This document shows positions 1-4,358 of a DNA stretch of 5,975 bases, piece by piece. The notes below the pieces were generated by a model that saw only the letters and a list, made by a program, of their open reading frames with translations, made no database searches and was not told the origin of the DNA. Position 1 is the stretch's first letter. Every line of letters begins with the position of its first letter. The stretch covers positions 1,712 to 7,686 of the forward strand of contig PKZI01000229.1 of NCBI GenBank assembly GCA_003133005.1, in the 5' to 3' direction. Source of the stretch: Acidimicrobiaceae bacterium. GTDB taxonomy: Bacteria; Actinomycetota; Acidimicrobiia; Acidimicrobiales; RAAP-2. The position numbers and the translations under genes were made by a program.

Positions 1-375
1 GAGCATGAGCAGAAGATTCTGGCGGAACTCGAAGAGTCACTCTCCAAGCAGGATCCGCGCTTTGCGAAGAATGTCCGTGAGACGAACGTGTACTCCCATG
101 GCGGACGTCGTGTCCGGTGGGGAATTTTCGGGTTCGTGGTGGGCCTTTTGGTCCTCGTGCTGTTCTTCTCGCAGTCCATTCTCCTGGGACTTTTCGGTGT
201 CGCGCTGATGTTTGTGTCAGCGGTCGTGATTGAGCGAAACGCACGGCTCTTGGGCCGCGCCTCGTGGCAGGACATTACGCGCACGCCCCAGGGCGATGAC
301 GCGCACGCGAACCTGGGTCCCAGGACTCGTTCGCTTCGCGACTGGTTGTCGCGTCAGCGCCGCAAAAGCGAATGA
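1..375 (+). CDS. DUF3040 family membrane protein (5' partial)
   Basis: This is the C-terminal 124 residues of a small membrane protein whose start lies just left of the window. The visible text opens EHEQKILAELEESL and continues to KQDPRFA. That is the N-terminal signature of DUF3040 proteins (usually M-x-LSEHEQ...), so probably only about four residues are missing. Two hydrophobic segments follow, at about visible residues 41-57 and 59-77, joined by a very short turn, which predicts a helical hairpin in the membrane. The tail (about 78-124) is hydrophilic and basic and ends in RQRRKSE. The molecular function is unknown. DUF3040 genes are often found close upstream of mraZ in actinobacteria (Mycobacterium tuberculosis Rv2169c is the example I recall), which fits the dcw cluster 2.5 kb downstream. 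The stop overlaps the next start as ATGA. Family assignment is confident; the exact start cannot be seen. Confidence 0.88.
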   Translation, partial: EHEQKILAELEESLSKQDPRFAKNVRETNVYSHGGRRVRWGIFGFVVGLLVLVLFFSQSILLGLFGVALMFVSAVVIERNARLLGRASWQDITRTPQGDDAHANLGPRTRSLRDWLSRQRRKSE

Positions 376-1250
376 CCGGGGTCGGGATTCCCGACACCGA
401 AACAGCCCTCTTAGCACTTGATATTGGCGCGTCCAAGGTCGAATGCGCCGTCGTGCACGGCGACGCGACGGTCGGCGCGCGCGAGCGCCTCTTAGTAAAA
501 GAGCATGAGGGTCATCTCCTTGAAAGCATCGTCGAGCTCATTGTTCGGGTCCGCGGTGCGGTTTCGTTCAATTACCTCGGCGTAGGTTGCGCGGGACCAA
601 TGGCGCGAAACGGCGAGTTGGTATCGCCCCTCAATATTCCCTCGTGGCGCGATTTTCCCCTGCGCTCGAAGTTAGAAGATGCTCTCGGGTTGACGGTGTT
701 CGTCGATGGCGACGCCCGCGCGCTCGCCTTGGCCGAGGGCGCCTACGGAGGTGCCCGCGAGGAGTCGTCCTACGCGTCGCTCGTTGTCTCTACCGGCGTG
801 GGCGGCGCAATTGTCCTCAACGGTCGATTGCTCGATGGCGAGACGGGCAACGCTGGCCATATCGGGCACCTGAACGTGATTCCCAAAGGGCGCTTGTGCG
901 CCTGTGGCAGTTACGGTTGCCTCGAGGCGGAAGCGTCGGGGCGGGCAATCGAGGACGTCACTGGTCGTCCCGCGCGCGAGGCGGATGCCGCGACGAGAAC
1001 CCGCTGCGCCGAGTTGGTGGGACGAGCGGTGGGGACCCTCGCCGCAGTGCTCGACTTCTCGCACGCCTACATCGCGGGATCGGTCGCGCTGGGATTTGGC
1101 GACGGTTTTTTTGAGACAGCGACGAAGTCCGCGCGAGAGGTCGCAATGATGCATTATTCGTCGCACGTGGAAGTTAGACGCTCGCCGCTGGGTTCTGACG
1201 GTCCTCTCCTTGGCGCCGCGCTCGTGGGGTGGCGAGGGGAGCACTCGTGA
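372..1250 (+). CDS. ROK-family sugar kinase (glucokinase-like)
   Basis: The 292-residue protein is close to the usual length of single-domain ROK kinases, which phosphorylate hexoses or N-acetyl-hexosamines in the cytoplasm with ATP. The phosphate-binding loop LALDIGASK (residues 14-22) matches the ROK DxGxTK/SK motif. The likely catalytic base is D114 in VDGDARA, a variant of the common NDANA. TGVGGAIV (141-148) is the second nucleotide-binding loop. The zinc signature is complete: H166, C176, C178 and C183 in GH-x9-CACGSYGC, followed by LEAEASG. The sugar-binding ExGH motif reads HIGH (163-166), as I recall for some NanK-type and actinobacterial ROK proteins, so glucose specificity is uncertain. 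There is no N-terminal helix-turn-helix, so it is a kinase rather than a repressor. The start overlaps the DUF3040 stop (ATGA) and has only a weak Shine-Dalgarno sequence, which suggests translational coupling. The substrate is unknown. Confidence 0.88.
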   Translation: MTGVGIPDTETALLALDIGASKVECAVVHGDATVGARERLLVKEHEGHLLESIVELIVRVRGAVSFNYLGVGCAGPMARNGELVSPLNIPSWRDFPLRSKLEDALGLTVFVDGDARALALAEGAYGGAREESSYASLVVSTGVGGAIVLNGRLLDGETGNAGHIGHLNVIPKGRLCACGSYGCLEAEASGRAIEDVTGRPAREADAATRTRCAELVGRAVGTLAAVLDFSHAYIAGSVALGFGDGFFETATKSAREVAMMHYSSHVEVRRSPLGSDGPLLGAALVGWRGEHS

Positions 1251-1501
1251 ACCGGCACACCGTGCGCGTCGTGGCGAAGTACCTCGTGCGCCATCCCTTC
1301 GCGACGGCGCCTCTGCTCGGTGTGGCGTGGCGATTTCGCCGACGAGGTTGGTGGTATCACGCGCCATTTCTTCCCCTAGCGCCGCGCGAATACTGGGCGT
1401 TTCGCGTCTCGACGGCCTCGGGTGACCAGAACGCAACGCTGAGTGGCGAAGAAGTACTGCGCGCAGCGACCTGGGCTGCGCGCCAGAAAGTTGGGTGGTA
1501 A
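1247..1501 (+). CDS. Small conserved-type hypothetical protein (84 aa)
   Basis: A GTG start at 1247 overlaps the kinase stop (GTGA) and has a good Shine-Dalgarno sequence, AGGGGAG, at 1235-1241, so I prefer it to the ATG at 1229 inside the kinase gene. The 84-residue product begins with a basic, weakly hydrophobic segment (MNRHTVRVVAKYLVRHPFA). A tryptophan- and proline-rich core follows, RRGWWYHAPFLPLAPREYWAFR, and then a more polar C-terminal stretch containing GEEVLRAATWAARQ that may form a helix. There is no clear transmembrane segment, signal peptide, cysteine pair or catalytic motif. The WW-x3-PFLPL-x5-YW-x-FR pattern resembles small unnamed proteins I associate with Acidimicrobiia, but I cannot assign a function. 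Its place between coupled genes and its normal codon use support a real gene. Confidence 0.72.
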   Translation: MNRHTVRVVAKYLVRHPFATAPLLGVAWRFRRRGWWYHAPFLPLAPREYWAFRVSTASGDQNATLSGEEVLRAATWAARQKVGW

Positions 1502-1507
1502 GTCCGC

Positions 1508-2014
1508 ATGGGTCGGGTTCTTCTTTTGAACGCAACGTTCGAACCACTCCAATTGGTGAGTGAGCGACGCGCGGTGGTCTTGATGCTGGCGGGTCGCGCC
1601 GAACCCATTGTCACGTCCGACGAACCGGCCGTGTGTCGTTCGGCGACGGTCACCGTCGAAATTCCCGCCATTGTGCGTTTGCACGAGATGGTGAAGTTAC
1701 CAACCAAGGTCCGCACCCCGCCGCTCACCCGGCGCTCGCTCTTGTTGCGTGACAGTTATCGTTGCGCGTACTGCTTGGAGCACGCGGACACGATTGATCA
1801 CGTCGTGCCACGAAGCCGTGGGGGTAGCCACGAGTGGACCAACGTCGTCGCGGCGTGTCGGCGCCACAATATGCAAAAGGGCGATCGTCTCCTCGAAGAA
1901 ATTGGCTGGCGTATGCATTTTGAGCCACGCGTTCCCGACGGACCGTGGTGGCGCTGGCGCCACGTGCCTGACCCGGATCCCCTCTGGGCGCCGTACTTGC
2001 CTCGCGCCTCGTGA
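1508..2014 (+). CDS. HNH-domain endonuclease-like protein
   Basis: This 168-residue protein has two parts. Residues 1-80 start GRVLLLNATFEPLQLVSERRAVVLMLAGRAEPI, the N-terminal module of a widespread chromosomal HNH family (VLNAtyePL...RRAvvLl..gkAe). Residues about 81-127 are the HNH nuclease fold: a zinc pair C86-x2-C89, the beta-beta-alpha core with D97-H98 and PRSRGG, N112, and C117-x2-H120 followed by N121. Key residues of a metal-dependent DNA nuclease appear intact. The tail is tryptophan-rich (PWWRWRHVPDPDPLW). The start lies 6 bases after the previous stop without a strong Shine-Dalgarno sequence. The stop overlaps the next gene (GTGA). No transposase, intron, toxin-immunity or restriction partner is nearby, so it reads as a resident gene, not a mobile one. 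Its biological role is not known to me; a part in DNA repair or RNA processing would be a guess. Confidence 0.88.
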   Translation: MGRVLLLNATFEPLQLVSERRAVVLMLAGRAEPIVTSDEPAVCRSATVTVEIPAIVRLHEMVKLPTKVRTPPLTRRSLLLRDSYRCAYCLEHADTIDHVVPRSRGGSHEWTNVVAACRRHNMQKGDRLLEEIGWRMHFEPRVPDGPWWRWRHVPDPDPLWAPYLPRAS

Positions 2015-2673
2015 ATGGGGACGTAGGCGATCTCTACGATTACGCGGCGATACGTGCGATCGAAGTTTCGACGATGTTTGTGCCGCACATCGAACGTGCG
2101 TTATTGGTACTTGGATCGAGCCAGTCTCTTGACGTGCTCAAAGGTGAGGTGTCCGAAAAGGTGACGCTTCGTCGTCGTAAGGGCGGGGGAGGACTGGTCC
2201 TGCTTCACCCTGGTGATCTCTGGGTTGACTGGTGGATTCCTTCGAACGACGAACATTGGTCCAAGGACGTGCACGTCAGTTCAATTCGCGCGGGCACGCT
2301 CTGGCGTGACGTGGTCGCGTCGCGGGTGTCGTTGCCGGTGACGGTGCACGAAGGCTCGCTCGAGGGCGAGCTCGCCCATCGAATGGTGTGCTTTGCGGGA
2401 AAGGGCCCCGGCGAGGTGTTCGTTGGCGGACGTAAGGCAGTTGGCGTCACGCAGTGGCGCGTGCGCGAGGGGGTCTTTCTTTCAACGGTCCTGGCGACGC
2501 ACCACTTGAGAGAGGTCCTTTCGTATTTGCGCGAAGTACCCAAGGGTCTCAACGAGGCACTCGATGGATACGAATTCTCAAATCTCACGACAACTGACAC
2601 CGAGGCGATGATTGAAGAACTGCGTCGCGCGTCGGGTGCTCGTGTCGTCGTGCGCCCCTCGCTCTCTTCCTAG
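2011..2673 (+). CDS. Lipoate-protein ligase A-like (BPL/LplA/LipB fold) protein
   Basis: The 220-residue protein carries the hallmarks of the biotin/lipoate ligase catalytic fold. Residues 54-61, RRRKGGGG, correspond to the RRxSGGG ligand-binding loop. GDLWVDWWIP (68-77) follows where the family has its next core strand. CFAGKGPGEVFVGGRK (127-142) matches the conserved G-GRK segment with K142 as the likely adenylate-contacting lysine, followed by AVGVTQWRVREGVFL. Family members attach lipoate or octanoate to a lysine of E2 subunits or GcvH, usually through an acyl-AMP. The protein is short, has no C-terminal accessory domain, and has glycine where many LplA proteins have serine in SGGG. It may therefore be an octanoyltransferase, a ligase, or a diverged relative. 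The GTG start overlaps the HNH stop (GTGA) with no visible Shine-Dalgarno sequence, implying coupled translation. It is the last gene of the upstream block. Confidence 0.75.
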   Translation: MNGDVGDLYDYAAIRAIEVSTMFVPHIERALLVLGSSQSLDVLKGEVSEKVTLRRRKGGGGLVLLHPGDLWVDWWIPSNDEHWSKDVHVSSIRAGTLWRDVVASRVSLPVTVHEGSLEGELAHRMVCFAGKGPGEVFVGGRKAVGVTQWRVREGVFLSTVLATHHLREVLSYLREVPKGLNEALDGYEFSNLTTTDTEAMIEELRRASGARVVVRPSLSS

Positions 2674-2675
2674 GC

Positions 2676-2708
2676 GCCCCCTTCTTTCGCGCTACAGGGG
2701 CTTTCTCA
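2676..2708 (+). terminator. Possible weak terminator after the upstream operon
   Basis: GCCCC at 2676-2680 can pair with GGGGC at 2697-2701 around a 16-base loop, followed by TTTCTC. The stem is only 5 bp and the T tract is short and broken. It sits just after the last stop codon of the upstream block, where a terminator would be expected, but the structure is poor. Readthrough into mraZ is possible. Confidence 0.25.
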
Positions 2709-2810
2709 TCAAATTGGGGATCCCGAGCGGATTCGCACGCGCTTCTGGGGCTTGAATTCCTCGCCCTAATCACCGGTTCGTACCTCCAATCACGACCAAA
2801 CCGCCCATTT

Positions 2811-2866
2811 TTGGCGCCTTGTGGTGCTAAGTGGTGTACTATGGCACGAAGTGGGGCAGAGTGGTG
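2811..2866 (+). promoter_or_regulatory. Putative MraZ operator: TGG cores every 10 bases
   Basis: Six units with exact 10-base spacing begin at 2811, 2821, 2831, 2841, 2851 and 2861. They read TTGGCG, GTGGTG, GTGGTG, ATGGCA, GTGGGG and GTGGTG, so all six share TGG at positions 2-4. Four are full GTGGKG boxes. MraZ of Escherichia coli binds direct TGGG repeats separated by 5 bases, about one helical turn per unit, upstream of its own gene. The position, core and period here match that arrangement. The natural inference is autoregulation of the dcw cluster by the MraZ encoded from 2884. The first unit (2811) is the weakest, and the fourth (2841) overlaps the -10 element. Confidence 0.8.
2837..2842 (+). 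promoter_or_regulatory. mraZ: Putative -10 element of the mraZ promoter
   Basis: TACTAT matches the housekeeping TATAAT consensus at 4 of 6 positions, including T1, A2 and T6. It lies 41 bases before the mraZ ATG, giving a predicted transcription start near 2848-2850 and a leader of about 35 bases. No good -35 is visible at 16-18 bases; TTGGCG at 2811 is 20 bases away, and weak -35 elements are common in actinobacteria. Its last two bases overlap the fourth TGG unit, so operator binding should compete with RNA polymerase. Confidence 0.5.
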
Positions 2867-2872
2867 CCTTTC

Positions 2873-2877
2873 GGAGG
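2873..2877 (+). promoter_or_regulatory. mraZ: Strong Shine-Dalgarno sequence of mraZ
   Basis: GGAGG lies 6 bases before the ATG at 2884. It decides the start over in-frame upstream GTG codons such as the one at 2821, which lies inside the operator array. Confidence 0.85.
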
Positions 2878-2883
2878 ATAGAC

Positions 2884-3300
2884 ATGCTCGGGTTCGTCGG
2901 CCAGTTTCAGCATTCACTGGACGTGAAAGGCCGACTCATTCTGCCCGCGAAGTTCCGTAGCGAGTTTGAGCGCGGCGGTCACCTCAGTCCGAATTCCGAG
3001 GGATGCGTCGCGCTTTGGACACCGGGTGAGTTCGCGCGTCAGGCTGAGGAATATCTCGCCGAGAGTCGCAGCGGCGAGCAAGGTCGCCAGCACGCGCGGT
3101 ACTGGGCGGCGAACTCCTCGGACGTCGAATTCGACAAGCAGGGTCGGTTCGCCCTGCCGGTGGCGATTCGTAACTTTGGACAGCTCGAGGGTGAAGTGCT
3201 CATTGTCGGAATGCTCGATCACGTTGAACTTTGGAATCCGCCGACCTACGAAGAAAAAGTCAATTCGGCCGAAGAGATATTTAAACGAGGCAGTAACTAG
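2884..3300 (+). CDS. mraZ: Transcriptional regulator MraZ
   Basis: The 138-residue protein is a typical MraZ, a SpoVT-AbrB-fold DNA-binding protein that forms ring-shaped oligomers and controls the dcw cluster. The family's internal duplication is plain. The first repeat is D13-VKG-R17-LIL-P21-AKF-R25 and the second D84-KQG-R88-FAL-P92-VAI-R96, each matching DxxGRxxxPxxxR. The N-terminus MLGFVGQFQHSLD is characteristic of the family. The C-terminus (LWNPPTYEEK...) ends slightly short of the roughly 143-150 residues of many homologues. MraZ represses its own operon in E. coli and activates it in Mycoplasma, so the sign of regulation here is not decided by sequence. The start has a strong Shine-Dalgarno sequence and lies directly downstream of the periodic operator. 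The gene opens the dcw cluster and is followed by a structured 116-base spacer before rsmH. Confidence 0.97.
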   Translation: MLGFVGQFQHSLDVKGRLILPAKFRSEFERGGHLSPNSEGCVALWTPGEFARQAEEYLAESRSGEQGRQHARYWAANSSDVEFDKQGRFALPVAIRNFGQLEGEVLIVGMLDHVELWNPPTYEEKVNSAEEIFKRGSN

Positions 3301-3303
3301 TGC

Positions 3304-3318
3304 AAGGAGTTGATCAGC
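3304..3318 (+). promoter_or_regulatory. Extended anti-16S match without a start codon (possible ribosome standby site)
   Basis: AAGGAGTTGATC (3304-3315) complements the conserved 3' end of bacterial 16S rRNA (GAUCACCUCCUU) at 11 of 12 positions. AGC (3316-3318) continues the match if one base is skipped. No ATG, GTG or TTG lies 5-10 bases after AAGGAG, so it does not serve an ordinary start. It stands 24 bases before the hairpin that covers the rsmH Shine-Dalgarno sequence, a place where a standby ribosome-loading site would make sense. The match is seen directly; the role is inferred. Confidence 0.4.
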
Positions 3319-3324
3319 AATACC

Positions 3325-3334
3325 GTCCTAGGAC
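3325..3334. repeat. Perfect 10-base palindrome GTCCTAGGAC
   Basis: GTCCTAGGAC is fully self-complementary, so it cannot form a single-strand hairpin with a loop. It could be a site for a dimeric protein or an RNA-RNA pairing site. It sits between the 16S-like match and the rsmH leader hairpin. A 10-base palindrome can occur by chance in several kilobases. Confidence 0.35.
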
Positions 3335-3339
3335 CATGC

Positions 3340-3414
3340 GCAGCCTGGCAATCGTGAAGACGGCGAGGGATACCTCCTCCGCCTTCCCTTCCGGCTTCAC
3401 GATTGAAAGGCTGC
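3340..3414 (+). ncRNA. rsmH leader stem-loop that covers the ribosome-binding site
   Basis: The arms 3340-3359 and 3395-3414 pair at 18 of 20 positions, broken only by a GG/AA internal loop (3347-3348 opposite 3406-3407). The apical region holds a second hairpin: 3362-3368 pairs with 3376-3383 with C3379 bulged, closing a loop near 3370-3374. An unpaired CT-rich linker spans 3384-3394. The 3' arm contains the rsmH Shine-Dalgarno sequence GAAAGG (3405-3410), and the ATG at 3417 lies two bases past the stem. Folded, this should hinder initiation. No T tract follows, so it is not a classical terminator. A conserved mraW RNA motif is known upstream of mraW (rsmH) genes in actinobacteria, chiefly Mycobacterium; whether this element belongs to it cannot be decided by eye. 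Confidence 0.65.
3405..3410 (+). promoter_or_regulatory. rsmH: Shine-Dalgarno sequence of rsmH, inside a stem
   Basis: GAAAGG ends 6 bases before the ATG at 3417, the start that gives the family N-terminus MAQNNFHQPVL. This supports 3417 over the in-frame GTG at 3300 and ATG at 3336. Four of its six bases are paired in the leader stem. Confidence 0.7.
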
Positions 3415-3416
3415 AG

Positions 3417-4358
3417 ATGGCCCAGAACAACTTTCACCAACCAGTACTCGAGCAAGAAATTGTCGAGCTCTTCGCCGGACTTGACACCGGCGTCTATATT
3501 GACGCCACCTTGGGTGGCGCCGGTCACGCGTTTGCCATCCTTTCCCGAGCGCCGCAACTGCGAGTACTCGGCATCGACCGCGATCCCGATGCGCGCGCGG
3601 CGGCCCTACGACGGTTGGCCGGTTTCGAAGGACGAACCAAAATCGTCGATGCGACGTTCGCGGAACTTGCGCGCGTCGTGAGTGAAAACGACAAGTATCT
3701 GCACGGCGAGTCGATTGTGGGCGTGCTGATGGACTTGGGCGTTTCTTCTCACCAACTGGACGAAACGTCACGAGGGTTCTCCTTTCGTGGCGACGCTCCT
3801 TTGGATATGCGTATGGATCCCACGAAGGGCGAGACCGCCGCGCAGTACCTCGCGCGAGTTGACCAACACGAGTTTGCGAGAGTGTTGCGAGAAAACGGCG
3901 AGAATCGTTTCGCCGGTGCCATTGCAAAATCGGTTCTCGAGCGCCAACCAAAAAGCACCGCGGAGTTGACCGACGCCGTTGAGCGGGCGGTGCCGATGGC
4001 CGCACGACGTCGAGGTCACGTCGCGACACGAGTGTTCCAAGCATTGCGTATTGAAGTCAATCAGGAGGTCGAGCAACTCGAAACGGGTCTCGAGGATGCA
4101 CTTGACGTGCTCGCGCTCGGGGGAATCCTTGCGGTGATTTCATATCACTCGGGCGAGGATCGCGTGGTCAAGGCGACTTTGCGCAACGCAGAAACTGGCG
4201 GTTGTACGTGCCCTCCCGAACTCGGCTGCGTCTGTGGTGCGGTGGGTCGCGTCTCGGTGTTCAAGGCAAGCGCTCAATTGGCGAGCGCAACCGAGATCGC
4301 GGCAAATCCACGAGCCCGTTCCGCACGGCTTCGAATTGCCAGGAAGATCGCCCCGTGA
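3417..4358 (+). CDS. rsmH: 16S rRNA (cytosine(1402)-N(4))-methyltransferase RsmH
   Basis: The 313-residue protein has the usual RsmH (MraW) length and all its landmarks. It uses S-adenosylmethionine to N4-methylate C1402 in the decoding centre of 16S rRNA. HQPVL (7-11) opens the domain. DATLGGAGHA (29-38) is the SAM-binding loop, and GIDRDPDA (52-59) is the acidic ribose-binding strand. LMDLGVSSHQLD (104-115) and RGFSFRGDAPLDMRMD (119-134) are family signatures. HVATRVFQALRIEVNQE (201-217) and ISYHSGEDRVVK (241-252) follow. Four cysteines (263, 265, 271, 273) form the CxCPP...CxC segment common in actinobacterial members. NPRARSARLRIARK closes the protein. I chose ATG 3417 for its Shine-Dalgarno sequence and homologous N-terminus; an in-frame GTG at 3300 and ATG at 3336 would add 39 or 27 residues encoded by the leader hairpin. 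The stop overlaps the ftsL-like start (GTGA). Confidence 0.95.
   Translation: MAQNNFHQPVLEQEIVELFAGLDTGVYIDATLGGAGHAFAILSRAPQLRVLGIDRDPDARAAALRRLAGFEGRTKIVDATFAELARVVSENDKYLHGESIVGVLMDLGVSSHQLDETSRGFSFRGDAPLDMRMDPTKGETAAQYLARVDQHEFARVLRENGENRFAGAIAKSVLERQPKSTAELTDAVERAVPMAARRRGHVATRVFQALRIEVNQEVEQLETGLEDALDVLALGGILAVISYHSGEDRVVKATLRNAETGGCTCPPELGCVCGAVGRVSVFKASAQLASATEIAANPRARSARLRIARKIAP

Noticed and set aside
587..1114. Plus-strand frame overlapping the ROK kinase
   Set aside because: It lies wholly inside the kinase gene in another frame and has the arginine-rich make-up of a shadow; the kinase motifs decide the frame.
672..1547. Long minus-strand open frame (291 codons) opposite the kinase and hypothetical genes
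   Set aside because: It crosses several well-supported plus-strand genes, shows no family motif, and its residue make-up (rich in Arg, Ser, Ala, Pro) is typical of an antisense shadow in GC-rich DNA.
1508..2014. HNH gene as part of a homing intron, phage or defence island
   Set aside because: No neighbouring defence, phage or intron features; it sits in an ordinary coupled operon with composition like its neighbours.
2717..2724. GGGATCCC palindrome in the intergenic region
   Set aside because: A short 8-base palindrome is expected by chance and has no supporting context.
2821..2883. N-terminal extension of MraZ to an upstream GTG
   Set aside because: The extension would be encoded by the operator repeats and the promoter; the GGAGG and family N-terminus place the start at 2884.
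3340..3414. The rsmH leader inverted repeat as a transcription terminator or mobile-element end
   Set aside because: No T tract follows the stem, a coding gene begins two bases later, and there is no target-site duplication or transposase.
3397..4044. Minus-strand open frame (215 codons) opposite rsmH
   Set aside because: It is antisense to a clear RsmH gene, arginine-rich, without motifs or a ribosome-binding site.
4202..4354. N-terminal extension of the FtsL-like protein into rsmH
   Set aside because: It would overlap the conserved C-terminus of RsmH by about 150 bases; the GTG at 4355 has its own AGGAAG and gives the usual FtsL layout.
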